From positions 1,736,001 through 1,800,000 of the forward strand of contig NZ_CP094494.1 in assembly GCF_022810765.1 (NCBI RefSeq): a stretch of 64,000 bases of DNA, in the 5' to 3' direction. Source of the DNA: Winogradskyella sp. MH6. Its GTDB lineage: Bacteria; Bacteroidota; Bacteroidia; Flavobacteriales; Flavobacteriaceae. The stretch's first letter is position 1, and each line of letters starts with the position of its first letter. The notes under the pieces were generated by a model that was given only the letters and a program-made list of their open reading frames with translations, searched no databases and was not told the DNA's origin. Of the stretch, positions 16,121 through 25,747 are shown piece by piece. The translations under genes and the position numbers were made by a program.

Positions 16121-17614
16121 ATGAAATATTTAAAACAAATACAAACAAAAACACTTTGCTTACTAAGCTTGGTGTCGATAGTATTATTTGGCTGTGAGCG
16201 AGATATGCCAGCTGATGCACCATTGGCAACATTTCCAAATATAGCCGATGTATTTACTGATGTTCCAGTTAATTTAACGGATGAATTTTTTATTTCATTT
16301 GACCCTTCAGGTGGAGCAAATGTTAACGGATTTGGAACTGATGAAAATGAAGCTTATCAAGGAACAACGTCAATTAGAATAGATGTACCAGCAGCTAATA
16401 ATCCAGATGGTGGTTTTATAGGTGGTATATTTAGAGACCGTGGAGAAGGTCGTAACCTTACGCAATACGATGCACTTACTTTTTGGGCAAAAGGATCTAC
16501 AACAGGTACTATAGGTGAAGTAGGATTTGGTGCCGATTTTTTAGATGATAAGTTCCCAGTAAGTCGCAGTAATATTCAATTAACTACAGATTGGAAAAAA
16601 TATGTTGTACCAATACCAGATGCTTCTAAATTAACACAAGAGAAGGGTATGTTCCTGTTTGCTGCTGGTGGATTAGATGTTCTTGGTGATGGTCCAAATG
16701 GTAACGAAATAGGTTGGACATTCTGGCTAGATGAAATACGTTTTGAAAACTTAGGAACTAACCTGGCTGTAAATACAGAAATACTTAATGGTGAAGATCA
16801 GGTAGTTGAAGCATTTACTGGGTCTAATATAACCATTTCGGGTCTGTCACAAACTGTAAATCTAGGAACTGGAGAAAATGTAAATATCAACATTGCACCT
16901 GCATATTTTGATTTTATAAACTCAAATTCTTCAGTTGCAACTGTTAGCGAATCTGGATTGGTTTCTGTTGTTGGAAGTTCTGGAACAACTACAATTACAG
17001 CAATATTAAATAATATACAGGCAAACGGATCATTAGAAGTTACTTCAAACGGCCAGTTTCCTAGTGCGCCTATTCCAACCAGAGATTCTGCAAATGTAAT
17101 ATCGCTTTTTAGTGATGCTTATACAAATGTACCTGTAAGACATTATAATGGTTTTTTTGAACCATATCAAACTACTTTAGGTGGAGCAGGATCAGATCCA
17201 AATAATGTAGACATTCAAGGAATGCTTCCAGATGGGTCATTAGATAACATTATCAACTATACTCAGTTAAACTTTGTAAGTATAGGTACTTATGAAACAG
17301 TACAATTGGTTGATGCAAGTACAGCTACTCATTTGCATATAGATATCAATGTTAGAGAAACTATTGATGCTGCAGACTTCATTAGGTTAGAGTTAGAGAG
17401 TGGCACGTTTACTGGCACTACGGCTAATGGTAGTTTTGTTCTTAGTTCAGCAGCTTTAAGTAATGTAAATAGCGATGGATGGGCAAGTATAGATGTTCCG
17501 TTAGCGAGTTTTTCTGGTGCTGTAGATTTTAGCAGTCTAGGTCAACTGTTTTTTATATCTGATGGAACAATATCAAATATTTGGGTAGACAATGTGTACT
17601 ACTATAACGAGTAA
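16121..17614 (+). CDS. Surface lipoprotein with two jelly-roll-type modules and an Ig-like domain
   Basis: This 497-aa lipoprotein has the lipobox SIVLFGC followed by ERDMPAD. Residues about 45-210 form a carbohydrate-binding-like beta-sandwich ending WLDEIRFENLG. Residues about 215-310 resemble a bacterial Ig-like (Big_2) domain (SSVATVSESGLVSVVGSSG). Residues about 330-497 form a second module that opens LFSDAYTNVPV and ends IWVDNVYYYNE. No catalytic residues were recognised, so it is probably a surface glycan-binding protein for the glucan. It lies 12 bp after the glycosidase-barrel gene and 29 bp before GH16. The second module recurs in the T9SS protein at 28510. Binding specificity is inferred from context only. 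Confidence 0.75.
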   Translation: MKYLKQIQTKTLCLLSLVSIVLFGCERDMPADAPLATFPNIADVFTDVPVNLTDEFFISFDPSGGANVNGFGTDENEAYQGTTSIRIDVPAANNPDGGFIGGIFRDRGEGRNLTQYDALTFWAKGSTTGTIGEVGFGADFLDDKFPVSRSNIQLTTDWKKYVVPIPDASKLTQEKGMFLFAAGGLDVLGDGPNGNEIGWTFWLDEIRFENLGTNLAVNTEILNGEDQVVEAFTGSNITISGLSQTVNLGTGENVNINIAPAYFDFINSNSSVATVSESGLVSVVGSSGTTTITAILNNIQANGSLEVTSNGQFPSAPIPTRDSANVISLFSDAYTNVPVRHYNGFFEPYQTTLGGAGSDPNNVDIQGMLPDGSLDNIINYTQLNFVSIGTYETVQLVDASTATHLHIDINVRETIDAADFIRLELESGTFTGTTANGSFVLSSAALSNVNSDGWASIDVPLASFSGAVDFSSLGQLFFISDGTISNIWVDNVYYYNE

Positions 17615-17643
17615 TTACAATATCTTTTAAATAGAAATATATT

Positions 17644-18495
17644 ATGAATATAAAATTCTCATATAAAATAAGTCTTTACGTCGTAGCATTATCGCTGGCA
17701 ACTAGTTTTTTAGGATGTAATCTAGACGAAACACAAGAAGTTGCAACATCTACCAATTTAGTTTGGGAGGATAATTTTGATGAAGACGGAGCTCCAGATC
17801 CGTTAAAATGGATTTATGAAATAGGTGATGGTTCTGCACAAGGTATACCTGGCTGGGGAAACAATGAGCTTCAATATTACACAGATAGATCAGAAAATGT
17901 AAGTGTAGAAAGCGGAGTGTTAAAAATAACAGCAAGACAAGAATCTTACGAAGGTTCTAATTATACGTCTGCAAGATTAATAACTAAAGGCTTGTTTCAA
18001 AAACGTTATGGCCGCTTTGAAGCGCGTATAAAATTACCAACAGGTCAAGGTCTGTGGCCTGCTTTCTGGTTGCTTGGCGACGATAGCAATGGAGAAGTTT
18101 GGCCAGAGATTGGCGAAATTGACATTATGGAATACCTAGGAAATGAACCAACTAAAGTTTTAGGAACTGTTCATGGTCCACAATTTTCAGGAGCTGAGTC
18201 CATTTCCAAAGAACTGGTTTTAGAAAACGATCGTTTTGATACTGGTTTTCACATTTTTGGTATCGAATGGTCTCCTAATAAAATCAACTTTTATGTTGAT
18301 GACAAATTATATCAAACCATAACACCAGAAGTTGTAGATGAAGAAACTGATGGTGAGGGAGAATGGGTTTTTAATGACCGTCCTTTTTACATAATTCTAA
18401 ACGTAGCGGTTGGAGGAAATTTACCAGGTCCGCCAAATGACGAAACAATGTTTCCTCAAAGTATGTATGTAGATTACGTTAGAGTTTATAACTAA
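17644..18495 (+). CDS. GH16 endo-beta-1,3-glucanase (laminarinase) lipoprotein
   Basis: This 283-aa lipoprotein has its lipobox at C25 (SFLGC, followed by NLDETQE). The single catalytic domain, about residues 35-283, carries the GH16 signature GEIDIMEYLG: nucleophile E158, D160 and acid/base E163. W71 in IPGWGNNELQYY and the segment LWPAFWLLG are typical of bacterial laminarinases. It should hydrolyse internal beta-1,3 links of laminarin-like or mixed-linkage glucan at the cell surface or in the periplasm. It follows the binding lipoprotein and precedes the PKD lipoprotein by 14 bp. GH16 also includes agarases and carrageenases, but the neighbouring GH17, GH30 and GH149-like genes point to beta-glucan. 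Confidence 0.93.
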   Translation: MNIKFSYKISLYVVALSLATSFLGCNLDETQEVATSTNLVWEDNFDEDGAPDPLKWIYEIGDGSAQGIPGWGNNELQYYTDRSENVSVESGVLKITARQESYEGSNYTSARLITKGLFQKRYGRFEARIKLPTGQGLWPAFWLLGDDSNGEVWPEIGEIDIMEYLGNEPTKVLGTVHGPQFSGAESISKELVLENDRFDTGFHIFGIEWSPNKINFYVDDKLYQTITPEVVDEETDGEGEWVFNDRPFYIILNVAVGGNLPGPPNDETMFPQSMYVDYVRVYN

Positions 18496-18509
18496 AAAAT
18501 TAAAAGAAA

Positions 18510-19355
18510 ATGAGCGTATTTAAATCAAGTATTTCTAAACTATTTTTTATTGCACTTGCATTAATAGCATTCTCTTGTGAAGATAACGAAAGCGGAGTAG
18601 ACCTAATAGGTCTAGAAGCAAGATTTACCACAGAGTTTAACCAGAGAACAGTAAGCTTTAACAATATTTCTAATGCTGCTACAAGCTACATTTGGGACTT
18701 TGGCGATGGAACAAATTCCACATTAGAAAATCCTGTAAAAACTTATGAAAATGGCACTTATACGGTATCTCTTACAGCGTATAATGATAACGGAGATTCA
18801 GACACGTTTGAAAAAATGTTTACTATAGATGTTGCTATATGTGATGATGAAATTGCTGAAAATATTGACCCAGCTAATGGTAATTTAAATTGGACTTTTA
18901 TGTCAACAGACGGAAGTGTCACATTTGATGCCTTCGGAAATATTGGTGGGTCAATTGTTACAAACCCAAATTTTGAAGATGGTATAAACACAAGCTGTAA
19001 TGTTTACAAATATGAAAAAATTAGTGGTTGTGAAACTTGGTCTGGTGTCGGTATAGCGCTAAATACTGCTATGGATTTTACCGATGCGAATACGGATAAA
19101 GTTTTTAAAATGAAAGTCTTGGCAGAAAATCAGTTAACAGACGTAACATTGCGTTTAGAGCGTTTGCCATTTCCAGATACAGAACCTTCCCAAGAAAGAA
19201 TAGCAAGTATTACGCAATTAGGAGAATGGCAAGAGTTAACTTTTGATTTTTCAGATGTTAGTACAGGAACCTATAAAAGCATGATCATTTATTTTGAAAG
19301 AAATGCACCATGCGACGGTGACGTATATTACTTTGATGATATTATTCAAGAATAA
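18510..19355 (+). CDS. PKD-domain lipoprotein with C-terminal binding-type module
   Basis: This 281-aa lipoprotein has the lipobox ALIAFSC followed by EDNESG. A PKD domain spans about residues 35-105 (YIWDFGDGTNSTLENPVKTY is its hallmark). Residues about 110-281 form a beta-sandwich ending DVYYFDDIIQE. The C-terminal module resembles the N-terminal module of the T9SS protein at 28510 (shared Trp-Gly region, F.MKV.A and Y.DDI.Q near the end). No catalytic motif was seen, so it is probably a glycan-binding surface lipoprotein. It is the last gene before a 15-bp hairpin that separates it from the phosphorylase gene. Confidence 0.75.
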   Translation: MSVFKSSISKLFFIALALIAFSCEDNESGVDLIGLEARFTTEFNQRTVSFNNISNAATSYIWDFGDGTNSTLENPVKTYENGTYTVSLTAYNDNGDSDTFEKMFTIDVAICDDEIAENIDPANGNLNWTFMSTDGSVTFDAFGNIGGSIVTNPNFEDGINTSCNVYKYEKISGCETWSGVGIALNTAMDFTDANTDKVFKMKVLAENQLTDVTLRLERLPFPDTEPSQERIASITQLGEWQELTFDFSDVSTGTYKSMIIYFERNAPCDGDVYYFDDIIQE

Positions 19356-19374
19356 TACACATCAACTTAGTCTT

Positions 19375-19411
19375 AATTGCGGCTTTAATTATTCTGATTA
19401 AAGCCGCAATT
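19375..19411 (+). terminator. 15-bp intercistronic hairpin without U-tract
   Basis: AATTGCGGCTTTAAT (19375-19389) and ATTAAAGCCGCAATT (19397-19411) pair perfectly around a 7-nt loop. The following bases are ATAAAAACA, so there is no U-run on either strand. It is more likely an mRNA processing or stability element, or a weak attenuator, than a true intrinsic terminator. It divides the surface-protein half of the operon from the intracellular and hydrolase half. Confidence 0.6.
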
Positions 19412-19462
19412 ATAAAAACAAATCTTTGCTAAACCTTAACCCTATAACCGTTTTTATTGGTA

Positions 19463-22400
19463 ATGAATATAAAACCAACAAATATTACATCATTAGACAA
19501 AAACATTTTACTTACTAGAGTAACAATAGATAATCAGGCATACTTCAAAATCTCTAATAGCGATAAAATGCGTCCATTTTTTATGAGTATCGTTAGTGAT
19601 TCAAATCATTGGATGTTTATATCAAGTAATGGAGGTGTAACCGCAGGTAGAAAAAATGCCGAATACGCACTTTTTCCTTACTATTCAGATGACAAGATTA
19701 CTGAATCTGCTGAAATTACAGGTGCAAAGTCTATATTTCAGATTACTAAAAATGGAAAAAAATATATTTGGGAACCTTTTTCTATCAGATTTCAAGATGA
19801 GTATAGCATACACAGAAACGTGTATAAAAGTGTTTATGGTAATGCCATAATTTTTGAAGAAGAGAATCTCGATTTAGGCCTAACGTATAGATACGAATGG
19901 TGTTCTAGCAATGCCTATGGTTTTGTTAAAAAATCAACTTTAGTAAATAACTCTAACCAATCTGTAGAGATAGAACTTGTAGATGGTATTCAAAATGTTA
20001 TGCCTTTTGGCGTTAGCAGTGCGCTACAAAATGCGAGTAGTAATTTGGTTGATGCCTATAAAAGAACGGAACTTGTAAAAGAAACAGGTATAGGAATTTT
20101 TGCTCTAAGTGCCATTATAGTAGATAAAGCGGAGCCAAGCGAAGCTCTTAAGGCTAATATAGCTTGGTCTTTGGGTATAGATAATCCTACTTACTTGTTG
20201 TCTTCTTTACAGTTAGATACATTTAGAAAATTTGGTAAGATTACACAAGAAACCGATGTTAAGGCAGAAAAGGGTGCGTACTTTATTAATGCTACAATAC
20301 AACTAGATTCTAAAGACTCTAAAGATTGGATTATTGTTGCTAACGTTAATCAAGATGCTTCAGATATTGTTGCAATTTCAAAACAAATAAAAACAGACAA
20401 TCAGTTTTTAAGTAAGATTGAAGCTAATATTCAATTAGGGACAGAAAATTTAATTAAGCTCAATGCCTCTTCAGATGGTTTACAGTTAACTTCAGATAAT
20501 TTTAGAGATACCAGACATTTTTCTAATACGCTTTTCAATATAATGCGTGGTGGAATTTTTGATGATGGCTATACCATTGAAAAGTGGGATTTTGAAAACT
20601 ACTTAAAAAAGGCTAATAAAGATGTGTATCGTAAGTGCGAACATCTGTTACAAGATTTACCAGAAACATTCTCTTTACAAACAATAAGAAAGTTTGCGAA
20701 TTGGAATGAAGACAAAGATTTTAAGAGACTGGCATTAGAGTATCTACCACTTAAGTTTAGTAGAAGACACGGAGATCCGAGTAGGCCTTGGAACAAGTTT
20801 TCAATCAATACAAGAAGTGAGGTCGATGGCTCTAAAATTCTGGATTACGAAGGTAACTGGCGAGATATTTTTCAAAACTGGGAAGCGCTTGCCGTTTCTT
20901 ACCCAGAGTATATTGAAAATATGATTCAGAAGTTTCTTAATGCCACAACCTTTGATGGTTACAACCCTTACCGTGTGACCAAAGATGGTTTTGATTGGGA
21001 GACTATTGAGCCAGATGATCCTTGGTCTTACATTGGGTATTGGGGAGATCATCAAATCATATATCTATTAAAGTTTCTTGAGTTTTTAGAAGACTATAAT
21101 CCTGGAAAGTTAGAGCGTTTCTTCTCGCAAGATATTTTCGTTTACGCTAATGTGCCTTATAAGATTAAAGAATATCAAGATATTTTAAAAAACCCAAAAG
21201 ATACCATAGAATTTGATGAAGATTCTGATAAGGAAATACGATTAAAAAGAGATAAGATTGGTGCAGATGGTGCATTATTGCAGTATTCAAATGGAACTGT
21301 TGTTAGAGCGAATTTTTTGGAGAAGATTTTAGCAACAACGTTAGCCAAACTTTCAAATTTTATACCAGAAGGTGGTATTTGGATGAATACCCAAAGACCA
21401 GAATGGAATGATGCTAATAATGCCTTAGTGGGTAATGGAGTTTCTATGGTGACACTTTATTATCTCAGAAGATTCTTAAAGTTTTTTGAAGATGTTTTTG
21501 AAAACGCAACTGTAGATAAGGTTGAGGTGTCATCTGAAATTGCTGAGTTTTTCAATGCTGTAAAATCCGCATTTCAGCAAAACGAATCTATTTTGAGTGG
21601 GTCAATAGATGATGCCAAAAGAAAACAAATATTAGACTTGCTAGGTGTAGCAGGTAGTAATTATAGAGAACATATTTACCATAATTCATTCTCTGGTAAT
21701 AAGACAGAAATAACACTAAGCGATGTTTTAGACTTTACTAAGTCGGCCATTAAACATCTAGAGCATTCTATAAGAGCCAACAGAAGACATGATAATCTTT
21801 ATCATGCATACAATCTAATGACTGTAGATGGTGATAAGGTGTCTATTTCATATTTAGACGAAATGTTAGAAGGTCAAGTAGCGGTATTAAGTTCAGGATA
21901 TTTGAGTTCACAAGAAAACTTAGCTGTTTTAGATGGGTTAAAACAAAGTAAATTATTCCGAGAAGACCAATACAGCTATGTGTTGTATCCTTTTAAAAAT
22001 CTAAAAGGGTTTATGGATAGAAATACCATCCCTTCAAATGCTGTTAATGATTCCAAATTATTAACAGCTTTAGTGTCTGATGGTAATACGCAAATTCTAA
22101 AAAAAGATAGTAATGGCCATTATCATTTTAACGGGAATTTTAAAAATGCCAATGATGTAAAACAAGCATTAGAAAATCTTAATGCACCTGCTTATATAGA
22201 ATTAGCTAAAACAGAAGAATCTAAAGTGCTTCAAATCTTCGAAGATGTTTTTAATCATAAAGCATTTACAGGTCGTTCAGGTACATTTTATGGTTATGAA
22301 GGCTTAGGTTCTATTTATTGGCACATGGTTTCAAAACTGCAATTAGCAGTCATGGAAGTTTGTCAAAAAGCTATTGCAGAAAACGAATCTCCAGAGGTAA

Positions 22401-22918
22401 TTGGGAGACTTCTAGAACACTACTACGAAATTAACGAAGGTATAGGTGTACACAAATCACCAGAGTTATACGGAGCTTTTCCAACCGATCCTTATTCGCA
22501 TACACCTGCAGGTAAAGGAGCGCAACAACCAGGAATGACAGGTCAGGTAAAAGAAGATATTCTTAGCCGATTTGGAGAACTAGGTGTTTTTATGAAGGAA
22601 GGATTGCTCGTTTTTAATCCATGTATGCTCAGAAAAGATGAGTTTTTAGATGAAGCACAGACCTTCAATTACATTAATGTTAATGGTGATGAGTCTGTAT
22701 TGAAAGTTGAGAAAAATCAATTGGTATTTACTTACTGTCAAGTACCTGTGGTTTATATCATTTCAGACGAATACAAAACAAATGTATTATTTAGAGATGG
22801 CTCGCAACAGACTTTTGATCAAATGGGATTAGATAAAGAAACTAGTGAGAAAGTGTTTAGTCGTTCGGGTGATATAGAATGTATAATGGTTCATATAAAG
22901 GAAGCGTTTTTAAAGTAA
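19463..22918 (+). CDS. GH149-like beta-1,3-glucan phosphorylase
   Basis: This is a cytoplasmic protein of about 1151 aa without signal peptide. I use the ATG at 19463 rather than an in-frame TTG at 19457. An N-terminal beta-sandwich (about 1-330) precedes a large (alpha/alpha)6 domain. The motif RPEWNDANNALVG (general acid likely D650 counting from this ATG) matches the clan GH-Q phosphorylase pattern (GH94/GH149/GH161). The Ser/Gly-rich C-terminal stretch HTPAGKGAQQPGMTGQ is a candidate phosphate site. The length of about 1150 aa fits GH149, which phosphorolyses beta-1,3-oligoglucans to glucose-1-phosphate. It is followed at 12 bp by GH17 and then GH30. Assignment to GH149 rather than GH161 is from memory of motifs and size. 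Confidence 0.75.
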   Translation: MNIKPTNITSLDKNILLTRVTIDNQAYFKISNSDKMRPFFMSIVSDSNHWMFISSNGGVTAGRKNAEYALFPYYSDDKITESAEITGAKSIFQITKNGKKYIWEPFSIRFQDEYSIHRNVYKSVYGNAIIFEEENLDLGLTYRYEWCSSNAYGFVKKSTLVNNSNQSVEIELVDGIQNVMPFGVSSALQNASSNLVDAYKRTELVKETGIGIFALSAIIVDKAEPSEALKANIAWSLGIDNPTYLLSSLQLDTFRKFGKITQETDVKAEKGAYFINATIQLDSKDSKDWIIVANVNQDASDIVAISKQIKTDNQFLSKIEANIQLGTENLIKLNASSDGLQLTSDNFRDTRHFSNTLFNIMRGGIFDDGYTIEKWDFENYLKKANKDVYRKCEHLLQDLPETFSLQTIRKFANWNEDKDFKRLALEYLPLKFSRRHGDPSRPWNKFSINTRSEVDGSKILDYEGNWRDIFQNWEALAVSYPEYIENMIQKFLNATTFDGYNPYRVTKDGFDWETIEPDDPWSYIGYWGDHQIIYLLKFLEFLEDYNPGKLERFFSQDIFVYANVPYKIKEYQDILKNPKDTIEFDEDSDKEIRLKRDKIGADGALLQYSNGTVVRANFLEKILATTLAKLSNFIPEGGIWMNTQRPEWNDANNALVGNGVSMVTLYYLRRFLKFFEDVFENATVDKVEVSSEIAEFFNAVKSAFQQNESILSGSIDDAKRKQILDLLGVAGSNYREHIYHNSFSGNKTEITLSDVLDFTKSAIKHLEHSIRANRRHDNLYHAYNLMTVDGDKVSISYLDEMLEGQVAVLSSGYLSSQENLAVLDGLKQSKLFREDQYSYVLYPFKNLKGFMDRNTIPSNAVNDSKLLTALVSDGNTQILKKDSNGHYHFNGNFKNANDVKQALENLNAPAYIELAKTEESKVLQIFEDVFNHKAFTGRSGTFYGYEGLGSIYWHMVSKLQLAVMEVCQKAIAENESPEVIGRLLEHYYEINEGIGVHKSPELYGAFPTDPYSHTPAGKGAQQPGMTGQVKEDILSRFGELGVFMKEGLLVFNPCMLRKDEFLDEAQTFNYINVNGDESVLKVEKNQLVFTYCQVPVVYIISDEYKTNVLFRDGSQQTFDQMGLDKETSEKVFSRSGDIECIMVHIKEAFLK

Positions 22919-22930
22919 GAAAGAAGCATC

Positions 22931-24220
22931 ATGAAAATTAGAAAAATAATAGTTTGTGTTCTATCTATAGTCTTCATGATGTCTTGTAAAAATGAAAAGC
23001 GCGAAGAGCCTTTAACTCAAATCAAAAAAGAAGTGACAGCAAAAGATATATTAGGAAATCCGGATTACTTGGCCATTTCTTATGGAGGATACAGAGGGAA
23101 AACAAGAGACAGTCAGCCTACAATTGTAGAATTAAAAGAAGATTTAAAAATTCTTTCTGCAATGGGTGTTAAGTTGCTTAGAACCTATAATGTTCAGCCA
23201 AAATTACCTCATGCGTCTAATGTTTTAAAAGCCATTTCAGAATTAAAAGCCGAGGATGAGAATTTTGAAATGTACGTTATGCTTGGCGCTTGGATAGATT
23301 GTCTTAATGCTTGGACAGGCAAAGAGCCAAATCATAATGTTGAAAGCCCAAACAATGCAGGTGAGATAAAAAGAGCAGTGGCATTGGCAAATCAATACCC
23401 AGATATAGTTAAAATAATAGCAGTTGGTAATGAGGCTATGGTAAAATGGGCAACGTCTTATTACGTACAGCCAGAAGTAATTTTAAAATGGGTGAAGCAT
23501 CTTCAAAATTTAAAAGCAGAAGGTAAGTTGCCTAAAGATCTTTGGATTACAAGCTCAGATGACTTTGCATCTTGGGGAGGTGGCGAAGATACGTATCATG
23601 TAGCAGATTTAAATGAATTGATTAAGGAGGTAGACTTTATCTCTATGCATACTTATCCTTATCACAATACACATTACAACCCAGAATTTTGGGGAGTTCC
23701 AGAAGCGCATATAAACATGCCAGATACTACTAAGATTGAAATGGCTATGGAGCGTGCTTTAAAATTTGCCCAAAAACAATACGATAGTGTTACTAATTAC
23801 ATGAAAAGTATTGGTGTAAATAAACCAATTCACATAGGTGAAACGGGTTGGGCAACTACATCTACAGGACATTATGGTTCTGATGGATCAAAAGCAACAG
23901 ACGAATATAAACAAGGTTTGTATTATAAATTAATGAGACGATGGACCAACAGAGCTGGTATTTCGTGTTTTTATTTTGAAGCTTTTAACGAGCAATGGAA
24001 AGATGCTAATAATCCAAATGGATCAGAAAATCACTTTGGGTTATTCACTATAGACGGAAAAGCAAAATACCCAATTTGGGATTTGGTTGACAAGAAAATT
24101 TTTGAAGGCTTAACAAGAAACGGTAATCCTATAAGTAAAACTTACAATGGTGATAAAAAAGCACTGCTTAAAGATGTTTTGGTGCCTCCGTCTCAAGAAG
24201 AAATTATGGCAAATAGATAA
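22931..24220 (+). CDS. GH17 beta-1,3-glucanase or glucan-modifying lipoprotein
   Basis: This 429-aa lipoprotein has the lipobox IVFMMSC (Cys19), followed by the basic-acidic stretch KNEKREE. The catalytic TIM barrel runs from about residue 40 to 385. The acid/base is E168 in IIAVGNEAMVKW and the nucleophile E304 in HIGETGWATT, the GH17 pattern. It should cut beta-1,3-glucan oligosaccharides (or act as a transglycosylase) in the periplasm or at the surface. It lies 12 bp after the phosphorylase and 15 bp before GH30. A second GH17 without signal peptide occurs at 27335, so the locus holds an exported and an intracellular member of the same family. Confidence 0.9.
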   Translation: MKIRKIIVCVLSIVFMMSCKNEKREEPLTQIKKEVTAKDILGNPDYLAISYGGYRGKTRDSQPTIVELKEDLKILSAMGVKLLRTYNVQPKLPHASNVLKAISELKAEDENFEMYVMLGAWIDCLNAWTGKEPNHNVESPNNAGEIKRAVALANQYPDIVKIIAVGNEAMVKWATSYYVQPEVILKWVKHLQNLKAEGKLPKDLWITSSDDFASWGGGEDTYHVADLNELIKEVDFISMHTYPYHNTHYNPEFWGVPEAHINMPDTTKIEMAMERALKFAQKQYDSVTNYMKSIGVNKPIHIGETGWATTSTGHYGSDGSKATDEYKQGLYYKLMRRWTNRAGISCFYFEAFNEQWKDANNPNGSENHFGLFTIDGKAKYPIWDLVDKKIFEGLTRNGNPISKTYNGDKKALLKDVLVPPSQEEIMANR

Positions 24221-24235
24221 AATAAATATTAACAC

Positions 24236-25732
24236 ATGAAAGCGTTAAGAACCAGTATTTATTGTCTTTTAATATTAGCTATGAGTTGCAATACCCAACC
24301 AGAAGAATTGAAAGTTCAAATTTTTGAAACTTCAGCAAGTGGAAATCAATTAACTCAAATAGAGCCTTTAGCTGTAGATGAAGAAGTTGATTTGTTGCCA
24401 GTAATAAGAATATTACCTGACCAAAAGTTTCAAACCATTACTGGTTTTGGTGGAGCATTTACAGAGTCGTCAGCATATTTACTCAATAAGTTAAGTCAAA
24501 AAAATAGAGACCTTATTCTAAAAGCTTATTTCAGTGAAGAAGGTGCAAATTATTCACTTTGCAGAACACACATGAATTCTTGTGATTTTTCGCTAAACCA
24601 GTATTCTTATACTCCAACTGAAGATAAAGAATTAAAAGACTTCTCTGTTAAGGAAGATATGGATGATTTAATCCCAATGATTAAAGATGCTCAAGCTATT
24701 TCAAAAGAAGGGTTTAAATTGTTTGCGTCACCATGGACAGCACCACCTTGGATGAAAGATAACAAAGAATGGGTTGGTGGTAAACTGCTGAAAGAGTACT
24801 ATCCAACGTGGGCATTGTTTTTTTCAAAATATATAGAAGCATACAAAGAACAAGATATAGAGCTTTGGGGTTTTACCGTAGAAAATGAACCTCACGGTAA
24901 CGGGAATAATTGGGAAAGTATGCACTTTTCACCAGAAGAAATGACCGATTTTGTTCAACATCATTTAGGACCAAAATTAGAAGCCGATGGTTATGGAGAT
25001 AAAATCATTTTAGGCTACGACCAAAATAGAGCAGGCATAAAAGAATGGGTAGATGTAATGTATGCTACAGAAGAGTCTTCAAAATATTACGATGGTACAG
25101 CTATACATTGGTATGAGAGTACTTATGAGGTTTTTCCAGATGATCTACAGTATGCACATAATAAAGCACCAGATAAATACCTCATAGAAACCGAAGGTTG
25201 TATAGATGATGAGGTTCCTGTTTGGAAAGACGATGCTTGGTATTGGAAAAAAGAAGCGACTGATTGGGGCTGGAAATGGGCATCAGCAGAAGATAAATAC
25301 TTGCATCCTAAATATGCGCCAGTAAATAGATATGCCAGAGACATTATAGGTTGTCTTAACAATTGGGTAGATGGTTGGGTAGATTGGAATATGGTACTCA
25401 ATAAACAAGGTGGTCCAAATTGGTTTAAGAATTGGTGTATTGCACCTGTGATTGTAGATGAGCTTAATGATGAGGTATACTTTACACCATTGTATTATAT
25501 AATGACTCACTTTAGCAAATACATAAGGCCAGGGGCAAAAGTTCTGGGTATAGACAATGTAGGGAGTGACATTATTGCGACAGCTGCAGAGAACCTAGAT
25601 GGTTCTACAACTCTTGTAGTATTTAATGAAGGTAAAGAAGTTAAGACATTTTATTTATGGCTTAATGATAAACGAACTACTGTAAGAATCAAAGCGCAGG
25701 CTATTCAAACTATAGTAATGCAGAATAATTAG
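24236..25732 (+). CDS. GH30 beta-glucosidase/beta-1,6-glucanase lipoprotein
   Basis: This 498-aa lipoprotein has the lipobox LLILAMSC (Cys18). The GH30 catalytic barrel carries FGGAFTESSA, acid/base E218 in TVENEPHG and nucleophile E320 in YLIETEGC, plus the conserved segment SPWTAPPWMKDN. The C-terminal beta-domain (about 420-498) is usual for GH30. In laminarin loci such enzymes remove beta-1,6-linked glucose branches so that GH16/GH17 enzymes and the phosphorylase can act on the linear chain. Subfamily 1 or 3 is likely but not resolved. It lies 15 bp from both neighbours within the operon. It probably acts in the periplasm or on the surface. Confidence 0.9.
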   Translation: MKALRTSIYCLLILAMSCNTQPEELKVQIFETSASGNQLTQIEPLAVDEEVDLLPVIRILPDQKFQTITGFGGAFTESSAYLLNKLSQKNRDLILKAYFSEEGANYSLCRTHMNSCDFSLNQYSYTPTEDKELKDFSVKEDMDDLIPMIKDAQAISKEGFKLFASPWTAPPWMKDNKEWVGGKLLKEYYPTWALFFSKYIEAYKEQDIELWGFTVENEPHGNGNNWESMHFSPEEMTDFVQHHLGPKLEADGYGDKIILGYDQNRAGIKEWVDVMYATEESSKYYDGTAIHWYESTYEVFPDDLQYAHNKAPDKYLIETEGCIDDEVPVWKDDAWYWKKEATDWGWKWASAEDKYLHPKYAPVNRYARDIIGCLNNWVDGWVDWNMVLNKQGGPNWFKNWCIAPVIVDELNDEVYFTPLYYIMTHFSKYIRPGAKVLGIDNVGSDIIATAAENLDGSTTLVVFNEGKEVKTFYLWLNDKRTTVRIKAQAIQTIVMQNN

Positions 25733-25747
25733 CAAAACCACACAATT

